From Neurospora intermedia (Eukaryota; Ascomycota; Sordariomycetes; Sordariales; Sordariaceae): a stretch of 64,000 nt of DNA. Of this stretch, positions 39,648-49,800 are shown one piece after another. Below the pieces are notes generated by a model. It searched no databases, had not been told where the DNA came from, and was given only the letters and a program-made list of their open reading frames with translations. Made by a program: the position numbers and the translations under genes. The stretch spans positions 496,001-560,000 of the forward strand of contig BTPP01000012.1 of NCBI GenBank assembly GCA_037102815.1, read 5' to 3'. Within the stretch, counting starts at the first letter, position 1; each line of letters begins with the position of its first letter.

Positions 39648-40570
39648 GTTTGCTTTGAGTTGGAGGGTGTCGGGTGTGAGTGTGGTAAAAGGGTCAGTTA
39701 CCTAGGTAGTTTTGTTGGTATGGTAAGGGGTGTGTGAGGGTGTGATATGGTATTGGGTGATTGTAGGGAGAAGGTAGGGGTAACGGGGGGTGAGATGGAA
39801 GTTGAATTGAGAGCGAAAAAAAAAGACAAAGGATGGAGGGTGTGGCATCTCATTGGGCAGAATGGACAGATGAAATTTTGGAGGAGGAGAGGTATGATAG
39901 CTGAAAGGGTTTTTTTTTTTCCTTGGTTGGTGGATGAATGGAAGGGAAGGAAATAAGGATTTGACAGAAGAGGATATCGACGAACGAAACAATAATCTCT
40001 GTTAGGTCCATATGTTTCAATGGATTGTATCTGTTACCTCTCTATTTACTCTTTTTGGCTACTTCTGCTTTGCATCTACCTCAGACAAAAATGACACAGT
40101 TTAAGCTCAGGTGGTGCGGTAGTTGACTGCTCGCATCCGTTGTTAGAGGTATGTATGTATGTAAGTGACCGATGGGAGACACTCGTCCTGGACAAGATTT
40201 TGATACCTACTTTTGACATTATATCTTGGGTATGTAAACTTTTACCACGCATCCACCAGGCGTCCTTATCATGCCATTGCACTTGATCTCTAGGCATTTT
40301 CTGCTCAGAAATATCCCAAAGGGACTCTAGCATATGTATTCTCGAATCGTCGTAATACCTATCACAGTTTCTCAACAGCCTTTCCTACCTAGAGGTAATT
40401 GTAACGAGCGGTATCGGAATCAAGGTTTCCTTAAACAGTTTACCTCGGCGTTGATGTTTCGGGAAGGAACTGATCTACTTAGTCACATAGGAAGATTAAA
40501 TCCATGCTATGTCATGGTACCTACGGCCCCTGATCACCAGTTTCTCCCCTATTTGATCTGTTGCTCATAT
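39648..40570. other. Intergenic between convergent ysh1 and the PNP-fold gene
   Basis: About 920 bp shared by the 3' ends of two convergent genes. It marks the change from the conserved block on the left to the accessory block on the right. No gene supported. Confidence 0.5.
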
Positions 40571-41863
40571 TCATATCTCTCCCCAACTTGCCGCTCTCCC
40601 CCAGTTATCACCAATTCTAACATTGTTAGTACCCCCTCCAGTACTATGTATACCACCCATCACTACGTTGCTTCCGCTAACCGATCCGTGAACCACAGCG
40701 TGGTGACCTGATCCTGAACTACAGTAAGACGAAGGATCCCTTCCAGTCACCACCATCGGTGTCGCGCAATGTTCCAGGACTGCCTTGGCTACCGAAGCTG
40801 CCGTCGCGGCAGCATAGTCCTGCCACCCCTTGTTTTTGTGGCTGTCAGCATAATCACATACACCCTTGACCACGATACAAGGCAACTGATCCCAAACGCC
40901 TGCCCCTTCCATCTCCACACCAATGACGCCCCTTTCGGCGAGCTCCTGCCGATGCTTGGCAGAACGGATCACCCCGTCTCCGGACCCCATCCGACCAACA
41001 AAGACACGAAGTGGGAACCTCAAGGGCTGATCTGATACTATCTGCATTTGGGCCGCCAGTCTCTCCCTATGAACTAGACGACTGAGATCACAGTGGAGAT
41101 CATCGCACGACAGTCCCATGGATCGCTCGCAGGTAGACGACCCCTGTGCGGCACAAAGACTGCAGTCCGAGGAGGGGGAGCCATGATGCTTATGTTCATA
41201 TGAACAATCGAACAGCTTGTCCTTGTGTGCTCCTGGATACTTGTATTTGCCCAACTTGCGCTGTTTTGGATGGCCGTCGTGCTTTCTCTGCAGCGTCTGA
41301 AGGTATTGAGCCGCGTCATCTTCCACGTCATCGCGAATGGATTCAACCTCCAATAACCTAAGCATGCTACGGATATGCTGAGTGGGCCTGCCCAGGCTGT
41401 CCTCGATGCTGTCTTTGACAAGAAACCGGTCCGACAGCTGTCTCCCAAAGTCGTACTGGATCAGGATATTGCTGATAATGACATCGCCGAGAAGTATCTC
41501 CTCTTCATTCCCCTTGGTGAAGGGCATGCCGCCGCAAATGCCGACTACGAGGACCAGGGAAAGGTTGGGGTAGCTGGATCGGAGACTGGCCGTCGCCCCG
41601 GCAGCTCCTACCTTTCCCATGTTGGGGAGGAGGACCAGGACAACGTTGAAGCTCGAGATTCGCCCGTTTCTATAAGTGTTTGGGTCGCCGGGTGCTCGGC
41701 CAAATGGGTGTTGGTCACCCTTGACGTCCCAGACTTGGTCGGCGAGCAAGGAAATGGCGTCGTATTCGAGAGGGAGGGCGCAGACAATCGCAATTTGGAA
41801 GTCATCTCGGCTTGTGGGACGGGCAAACTCCTGACGCTGGCTGGCGGTTGATGAGGTCACCAT
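40571..41863 (-). CDS. PNP/UDP phosphorylase-fold protein with C-terminal signalling motif (candidate NLR effector)
   Basis: A single minus-strand exon of 430 residues. Residues 21-365 are a phosphorylase superfamily domain (PF01048): FQIAIVCALPLEYDA at the start, VVGICGG at 107-112, LLGDVIIS at 124-131, the base-binding VEMEGAG at 316-322 and the acid-bearing VCDYADSHKNK at 335-345. A Cys/His-rich loop at about 198-258 is usual for fungal members. The family normally sits at the N-terminus of fungal NLRs or stands alone. Here the domain ends in a linker and a Gly/Asn/Val-rich tail (390-421) that matches the N-terminus of the adjacent receptor at half of 32 positions. By analogy with known fungal effector-NLR pairs, this would be the executioner switched on by the receptor. 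Whether it cleaves nucleosides, NAD or another substrate is not known. Confidence 0.88.
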   Translation of the reverse strand: MVTSSTASQRQEFARPTSRDDFQIAIVCALPLEYDAISLLADQVWDVKGDQHPFGRAPGDPNTYRNGRISSFNVVLVLLPNMGKVGAAGATASLRSSYPNLSLVLVVGICGGMPFTKGNEEEILLGDVIISNILIQYDFGRQLSDRFLVKDSIEDSLGRPTQHIRSMLRLLEVESIRDDVEDDAAQYLQTLQRKHDGHPKQRKLGKYKYPGAHKDKLFDCSYEHKHHGSPSSDCSLCAAQGSSTCERSMGLSCDDLHCDLSRLVHRERLAAQMQIVSDQPLRFPLRVFVGRMGSGDGVIRSAKHRQELAERGVIGVEMEGAGVWDQLPCIVVKGVCDYADSHKNKGWQDYAAATAASVAKAVLEHCATPMVVTGRDPSSYCSSGSGHHAVVHGSVSGSNVVMGGIHSTGGGTNNVRIGDNWGRAASWGEI

Positions 41864-42531
41864 GTTGGGTGCACGCTTTTCGATGGGCAGCGACGAATGT
41901 CAGTGAAGTGACGATATAATGGTCTGATAGTATAGACGATGATCGCTTGCACCTTGGGGAAAAGCTGGCATAACAACTGAATCTCACGAGGAGCCTTCCG
42001 TCGATTTGTGTGAGCTGCTCTCATTGTTCTGTGGTCAACTCAGTCGTGAGGGACACGTTAGCATTGCCACCTCTAGGAATAGTTGGGCATACGGTTGGGC
42101 TTATCATTAGGCATTCTTACGAGGCTGGGGGGCCGGTGACTGTCGAACAGGGAACCTCCATTTCCACCACTCAACAACGAGGGCGCAGTTCGAGGCTGGG
42201 GGGGCCGGTGACTGACGAACAGGGAACCTCCATTCCCACCACTCAACACGAGGGCGCAGTTCGAGGCTGCCGTGATGTGCGGTGCATTGCCCCACTTCTC
42301 GCTGTGTTCAGCTGGTGGAAAGTGCAATGGTTTTTCCGGCCTTCCCCCTTTCTTCCAATCAACCAACCTCCAACTCTACCACGAACCCACTTGTGAGCAA
42401 CCATTGTGACTGCACTGGACACTTCACACCAAATTACCTACCATTTCCTTTTCGCATCATCGCATCGGTTTCAACATTCACGATATGGTCGAGTACAGGT
42501 TACGGATATCTGCCGTCCGCAGTTCATCGAA
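41864..42531. promoter_or_regulatory. Divergent promoter of the PNP-fold/NLR pair
   Basis: A 668-bp region between two start codons that point away from each other, which makes shared regulation likely. It contains a 71-bp tandem duplication. The frames crossing it are short and look non-coding. Confidence 0.65.
42121..42262 (+). repeat. 71-bp tandem duplication in the divergent promoter
   Basis: Units at 42121-42191 and 42192-42262 differ by two base substitutions and two one-to-few-base length changes, and the first seven bases of a third unit follow. Each begins with GAGGCTG and a run of G and contains a CCACTCAAC stretch. The repeats could be duplicated regulatory sites; this is inference. 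Confidence 0.9.
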
Positions 42532-45500
42532 ATGTCGACTCGACAGTCTGGAGACGGCGGTATTGACGGTAACACTGTGAATGGCCGCGTCGCCGGCCAT
42601 AACGTTATGGTTGGTGGGATCAGTGCTGTCAATGGTGGTTACAACTTTGTCCTTCATGGAGACAACCACTTCTACCCACCCAGCGCATCCAACGAGGTCC
42701 GCAAGTCGGTCAAACCCTTTGCTCAACTCTATTTTCCCCGCAATGAAGACTTTATTGAACGACCGGACATCACAGAATGGCTGGAAAAAACGCTCAAGAA
42801 CCCAGGAAGCCGCGCTGCGCTCTGGGGACTCGGTGGAATAGGGTAAGCTTCCAGGTATCTGATAAGTTAAACACTTCTGTGAGGCACTATGTACTAATTT
42901 CAATGGGTTACTACCTCCAGAAAGTCACAATTTGCCATTCGATACGCTCAAGACCTCGAACAGAGATCGCCTGAAACATTCATTTTCTGGATCTACGCCC
43001 GCACCAGGGATCTATTCATTACCGGCTATCGCGAAATTGCAGAAAAACTGGGACTCCTCCCTGACCCTTCTGAAGCTGATGAGACCGTCCTCCTGGCTGT
43101 ACGTGACTGGTGCAATAAAAACCAGCAATGGCTCATGATCCTGGACAACGCCGATGATGCCACCATCTTCAAGAATACAACGACCAGCGAGGCTAGTGCT
43201 AGCGATGACGGCTCGGCAATCAAGGCTCAACCTCCAGATCTTTCCGACTTTCTGCCTCGCGGTCAAACTGGAAATCTGCTGATCACATCACGAGACAAAG
43301 CAGTCGCTCAATTCTTGGCGGGGAAGTGGAACGCTCGAGATGTACCAGCCATGACGGAACATGAGGCAATACAGCTCCTACGGAAGAAGCTCAGGGATTA
43401 TAATGATGAGGACTGCGAGGTCGCTCTGGTCCAGGCCCTCGACTGTATTCCCCTGGCTATCACGCAAGCAGCATCTTACATTGCGTTCGAAGAAGACACT
43501 GGCTTGACAACTCCGGCAAAGTACTTGGAACTGTTCAGGATGAGTGATCAAGAGAGGGTCAGCCTTTTGAGTGAGGTGACGGTGTACGATCCTTTCCGCG
43601 AACCCGGCACATCCCCTGCCGTTGTTACCACGTGGAAAATTACATTTAGCCGAATCAAGGAAAGGAACGCCAATGCCGCCTGGCTCCTTTCATTGATGAG
43701 CTTCTTTCACAATCAAGGAATTCCACAGTGGATTCTTGAGGAGATATACGAACTTCGGGCTGAACAGAACGCTGGTCGAGCACTTACGAAGGATCTTAGT
43801 TTGTTGTGTCGCTATTCCCTTGTCACCCTCTTCCGAACTCGGGATAGGGATCAAGAGGAGCGTCATGCTGCAAGTTCCCGATCCCAACAGTACCAGATGC
43901 ATGCTTTAGTACAAGCTTGTACTCGCGCGTGGCTTGAGGAATCAGGGGAGAAGAATGATTTTCAATTCAAGTTCTTCGTACTCCTGGGAGTATTTCATCC
44001 CGACCCTTGTTTCGAAAACTGGACAAGATGTGGTGAGCTCTCTCCACACGTCGAGTTGCTCCTAAACATACCTGGCCTCGATGGTCTTGACGAAAAATCG
44101 ACATCATTTTTGCTAAGGATGCTCTCCCGCGCGGGGAATTACAACATCGATACGGGCAGATTGGAAAGAGCCAGTATCTTACTGACAAAGGCACTTGATA
44201 TGGCTGAAAAAACATTTTGTCCGGGACACAGATGTATAATCAGGGCTGTTAATGACATATGGAAGCTGCGCAAATTCTTCAGCAAGCGCCACTCACTCCA
44301 AATCAAAATCACAGGCGCGGTTACAGGGTTATACAAAAGTTTACTTCGCATATTGATAGACCCTGCCAATAACAACGCCGCACTTCAGAGCTACATTTTT
44401 TCTGTCGAAAACATCCATCACGACCAACATACCAGTGAACACAAAGAGGCTCTATCGTTGTTTCATGAACTTAGGGCATTGGGACCGGACGTTCTTAAAG
44501 ACAGCGGTTGCCACATTGTGCGCTTTATCCAACATGCCCCCTTTGGCTCTTTCACCTCCTTGATGCTAGTACTTCTAGCTAAACTTATCGAGATCCTTGG
44601 CTACGTCGGTAAATACGCGGAGGAAGAGACAATTAGTCGTGCACTTTTGCATCGTCGGATTCAATTTCCAGACGAAGATTGGTTGGGGAAAGCTGGTATG
44701 TCAGACGGCGCCATCTGGACTTCCATTTCTGTGGCAATGCTAGGGCAGAGGAAAACCGAAGAGCTTCTAGACCTTATGGAGCAGAGACGATCACAACTGG
44801 AGATGCCGGATGCTGATGGTTCCTTTCAATACCCCGCTCTTGTGGCATCGGTATGTTCACTGGTGAAGCAAATGAAATGGGAAGAAGCTGAAAAGAGCTG
44901 CCGGGAACTCCTGGAATATTACGAACGGACATTGGGCTCTCAAATCCCATTGTTATTAAATGCGCGAATGTGGCTTGTTGGATGCCTAACCTCACAAGGG
45001 AAGCACATGGAGGCGGTAGAAGAGTTGGGCGACATAGTCCAGTTGCACAAGGAGCTGCTTGGGTCTGAACACCCGAATACGTTGGTGGCCATTGTCTCAC
45101 TCGGAAGGTCTCTGAGCTACCTGGGGAGATATGTCCAGGCAGAGGGGTTACTGCGCGGTTGTCTTGCGACCCTGAAAAAGAATCACGAGGAGAAGATCGA
45201 ATCATCGACATATTGCCTTGCAATCACAACCTTGTGCGCAAACCTTGAGGTGCAAGGGAAGACCAAGTTACAACCGCCCGGATTTTGGGCGCATTTGATC
45301 GAGGTTGCGCCTGATGTTGAAGAATGGGCATTAAAACAAGCGATGCCAACATGCAACGGCCGGCAGGGTCTCAATGAAGACGGCCAGGTATCTTTCGTCG
45401 AGGATGAATCAGATATGAACGAGGAAAAAAATATTAGGGAGGATCAGTCACCCGCTCAATGGTGGGCAGCTGAAGGCACAGCAAGTGCTCTAGCGCCAAT

Positions 45501-45810
45501 ACGTCCGAACACGATATCTCGAGGGGTTGCCATGAGCAATTTGGCTCACAATTATGGCATTGCAGATGTGGCGTACCAGGACAATTTGCAAAATTGGGAA
45601 GAGAATGCAATGGCAAGAGCCATTGAACAGTTGCATATCGGAGAACGAATGCTGGGCAGGAACAACACCTCAAGGCCTGAAATGAATAAACTGCTTGCCA
45701 TTGAATTGGGAAAGCGAATGAGCCTGTACGCGAACCGGGCATTGAGAGGCTGTATTGGGCTGCTTGAGGAAGTAAAGAAAGGGGCGGGCCGAGATCTAAA
45801 CATGGATTGA
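42532..45810 (+). CDS. NOD-like receptor: N-terminal amyloid-like motif, NB-ARC, TPR
   Basis: Two exons (42532-42842 and 42921-45810) give 1066 residues; the intron cuts the Walker A loop. Residues 15-46 are a Gly/Asn/Val-rich motif shared with the neighbouring PNP-fold protein. The NB-ARC ATPase follows: Walker A GLGGIGKS at 99-106, Walker B LMILDNADD at about 175-183, the RNBS-B-like LLITSRD near 223-229, the GxP-like CIPLAIT at 279-285 and an MHD-like MHALVQ at 430-435. From about residue 480 the protein is helical and TPR-like, with a clear unit at LGSEHPNTLVAIVSLGRSLS and a degenerate remainder. Fungal STAND/NLR proteins sense non-self through such repeats and signal through the N-terminus. 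With no effector domain fused here, the short motif is the likely output. The start is the first ATG that keeps the motif. Ligand unknown. Confidence 0.92.
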
Positions 45811-46421
45811 AGTGATGTGAGAGGGGATGAAGATGAGATGGAAGAAGATGTTGAATGATTGGAAGTCAGAGGGTGGGTAGTAGATAGCGGCTCATGTCAC
45901 ATTACCTTGTTGTTCTGTTGGGCTTTTCTGCTTCTATCTTTTTTTTTTTTTTTCCTTTCACGTTCGTCGTCTGTTTTCCTTCCTTTGCCCATTTTACGTT
46001 TTCTGCCATATTACAGCGGTTCTTTTGGATTTTCCCGAGTTCTTGGCGACCTTTCCATTGCCCCCCTTTTCCTCGTGAAGTTGAAATGGATTGATAGCCC
46101 CTATCATCCCTCTTGCTCTTTCTACTTAGCCAGAATGAGGTCGCATCCCCACCGCTGCGGAATGGATCTGTGATTTACAGAGAAGAATTGATATGGAAGA
46201 ATCTTGTGGGTATGTTCTGTTTCGATCTATCGTCTCCCTCATCCACAAAACGGGGAGTGTCACTGGTCACTGGGGAGGCCGTCGAAGATTCCCCTCGCCA
46301 TCAATAACTCCTTTTCGCACACCTCTATTTGAGCTTTGATTTTGCGCAAATCTATCACATACGACCATACCCACTGGAAAGCTCGGGATCCCGTCCGCTC
46401 TCCCATAGATAAGCCAGTGAG
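45811..46421. other. NLR 3' flank up to the retrotransposon target site
   Basis: About 610 bp with ordinary base composition and no supported gene. RIP has not spread into it visibly. It ends at the GGCCA target duplication (46422-46426). Confidence 0.5.
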
Positions 46422-46426
46422 GGCCA
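46422..46426. repeat. Left target-site duplication (GGCCA)
   Basis: Five bases directly before the left LTR, matching the five bases after the right LTR at 53052-53056. A matching pair shows that both ends come from a single insertion and that no LTR recombination followed. Confidence 0.9.
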
Positions 46427-46612
46427 TGTTGAAGCCATCACCAGTTCTTGGCATTCTCTTGGCATTAGTGGATACGATCCATATATGGCTACCCTGTATA
46501 TAAGTCGGATTTTATCCTCCTCTTTACATCTTTCTTTTCTTCCTCAATCAATTAAGACTTTCACCACCACTACGTTGCTCCCGTGATCGCTTCCTTGCAG
46601 TATGGTTCAATA
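46427..46612 (+). repeat. Left LTR, 186 bp
   Basis: Starts TGTTGAAG and ends TTCAATA. It differs from the right LTR at eight positions, all C/T or G/A. Unlike the interior it keeps normal CpA content. Confidence 0.95.
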
Positions 46613-46626
46613 GGTTATGAGCCTGG
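46613..46626 (+). other. Possible primer-binding site
   Basis: The bases directly after the left LTR (GGTTATGAGCCTGG) occupy the position of the minus-strand primer-binding site. The priming tRNA was not identified, and some bases may be altered by RIP. Confidence 0.45.
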
Positions 46627-46899
46627 ATACGCTATACGATCCGCTATAATAGCTAAGTTAATATTCCGTCTACCCTTCCCCCTTTTTACTACCGTCTTTC
46701 TTTACGCTTTCCTAAAAATACTATTATTCTTACATTCTAAAAGAATTACACTTTTTACCAAGTGTAATTGCCGTTGTTATTGCAGCTATAGGGTCTATAC
46801 TTATATACCCAGCGTTCGGATTATTAAGTGCCCTGTACGTAAGTATAGATTTTGAAAATCGGAAATACTACGTTTCTAATTTTCCTAACCGTTTGAATC

Positions 46900-49800
46900 T
46901 ATTATAAAATTATATTTATTACGTTGAGTAAAATATTATTAAAATCGTTCGATTTCTAATATATTACGAAATTTTATTTACCTTCGCATTAATAAAAATT
47001 CGTAATAATAGTGAAAAGACCGCTCTCGCCTATTTTAGCGCTCTATATACTCTATTACTACTATTATTTTACTAGTAACGGCATTTACTACCGTCCGCGG
47101 CGTAATTCTATAAATTTATATAAATAGGTCGGATATTTATATTCAAACCTATAAATCGATGCGGCTACCTTATATAAAATTTTTAATAAAATTATTATAA
47201 AGTATATTGGTATAATTTCCGGCCGCGTCCTACTAAACCGTCGATTGTCCGTTGATATTTTAATTATTACGATTTTTCTAATTTTTTCTAAGAAATTACT
47301 ATTATACTATAAGTCTTCCGTAAATCTTTTTAAAATTCTACTTTTACCGCACCGTTACTTCTACCGTCTATTATAACCGTACTTTCTAGCCTTACCCAAA
47401 GTTTAATACTACTCTCGCCTCTAAATTCTATAGAATTTTAGGGTTTTACTATCGCTATATTTTCCGCTCCCGCTCCTATATCGCCGTATTTTAGCGTTTA
47501 ATATCGCCGAACTTTCAAATTATAATTATACTTAATAAAGACCTTAACAATATTATTACTATCCTTATCCTTATAGGAGGGGGAGATAATTATACTATTT
47601 AACGTTATACTATCGTTACTTATATTATAGCCCGATCTACGTTCGATATTATAAATAATACTACTCCGTCCGTCTAGCGCTTCGGTATTTCTAAATAGAA
47701 ATACCTAAATAAAGTCGAAGATTAGTAGTATAATTAGCGCTAATAGTTTAACTTTTTTATAAGTAAATTCGCCCTAACTATTTATAATGAATTTTAGGCC
47801 TATAACTTACAAATAATCGTTAAGGCTCTCTAATAGGCTTTCGATAATTATTGCCTAAAGGACTCTAAAGGTTTTATAAAAGTTATAACCCGCTTTTACA
47901 CTATTACCCTCAATAAATATAATAACGTTACTAATTTTGTAAATTAATTATAGACTATTTAGTATAAGTTAGCTAAGATAGATAATTATTGCCTTATACC
48001 TAATTCTATAATAATTGATTATTTTATTTAGAATTTGGGTCCTATATATACTATTTTTATTTCGAAATTCGGTTAAAAGTATTTCTTTTTACTAGAGCGG
48101 GACGAAGCTAGTAAAATTATTAAGGCATTAGTTACATTCGATAAAGCTAAGTACATTACCGAAATTAAAGAGTTTTTAATTAAATATTAATAGAGCGAAT
48201 TTAAAAATAATACTAATAAGCTAATATTCGATACTACGGGCTTAAAGGCCCTCTTTACTAAATATATCGCTAAGGCCGTTAAATCTATTAATAATAAACG
48301 ACCGTATAGTAATAATAAGGAGCGCTTTTGGGTACTTTGTTCGGTATATAAAATATTAAATTATAGCGATTCGTATTATTATATTTAGTATTCCGAAAGG
48401 TATAAAAATTTAAATTAAAGCGTAGGCCCTTAAAAGAATAACGACCACCCCCCTACGTCGATTATTATACTTTTAATTATTATATTTAATAATAAAGAAT
48501 TTAAAATTAAATTCGAAGACCTTCGCTCTAATAAGCGCTTTCGCTCCAATTAGGAAGCTAGTAGCCTATAGTCTATTACTAACCTTTTAAAATCTATAGG
48601 CTATACAGTATTTAGTTCTAATATTAATTTACTACTTATTTTATTATCTTTACATCCAACCCCGCCGTTACTATTATTAGCAGTCTTGCTATTACTAACT
48701 CTTATTATTTTAAACTAAATCGAATAATCTAATTTTATTAATACTCTTTCAACTACTATACTATTCCCCATCGTAGCCCTACTATTCGATTCTAGGCTCG
48801 TAGAACGCGTTACTACACTATCGGCTTTAGAATTTTATTACGAATTTCTAAACAATTTTAAATATATAATTATTATTAATTTAGGTACTACTAATTACTT
48901 CTTCTATAATAAAGCTAGCTTTAGAAGTTTGTACCCCTATACCGGCCCCTCCGTAATAAGAATAAACAATATCGAAATTATTCTTAAAGCGACCGGTACG
49001 TATATACTATGTACCTCTATTTATAAAGGCGATTTATCCTTTATTTTATTAGAAGGAATTTACTTTTCTCCTTATATAATTTATAACCTCTTTTCTATAT
49101 TACAATTCGACCGCCGTAGCTTCGTTATAATATTTAGAAACGGCCTAACTATAGGAATTTATAATTAAAAGATCCATTTTAAAGGGTTTAATATAAATAG
49201 AGTGTACTTAATTTACTAATTAACTAACAATTTAGCGCTTCGCTTTACTTTTACTATTTACGTTATTAAATAGAAAAGATTTAAAATATAATATAACCGC
49301 CTTACTTACCTTAGTGAAGGGAATATTGTCTCCCTTTAAACAATATTTATTAATATTTACCCCGTCCCTAATATATATTTCTATAATAAATGTATATTAG
49401 GCCGTCTAAAGTAGGTTCCCTATAAAGGAATTGTGCGTAAAGGGAGTCGGCCCCTTAAATACATTTATACGGATATTTATAGGCCCTTCCGCTATAAAGG
49501 CTTATAGGGATAATAATATTGGGTTATTATTACCGATAATTTTACGTAGTACGTTTGGGCTTATATAGTTAAAACCCGAAACGAATTTCTTTATATAATA
49601 GAATAATAGTACAATGAATTTAATAGGCCTAAATATTTTATTCGTTATATTTACTTTAATTAAGCCGGAGAAAATTCTAGTAAGTATTTTTAATTATAGT
49701 ATACGAACCGTTTTATTATATTAATATACTTTGTAATTAATTAGTACGAATAGAATAGTATATTAAAATACTTTAATAGAATTTTGTAAAAGCGCCTTAC

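Noticed and set aside
42121-42262. CRISPR-like repeat array
   Set aside because: Only two adjoining units with no spacers, in a eukaryotic genome; it is a plain tandem duplication.
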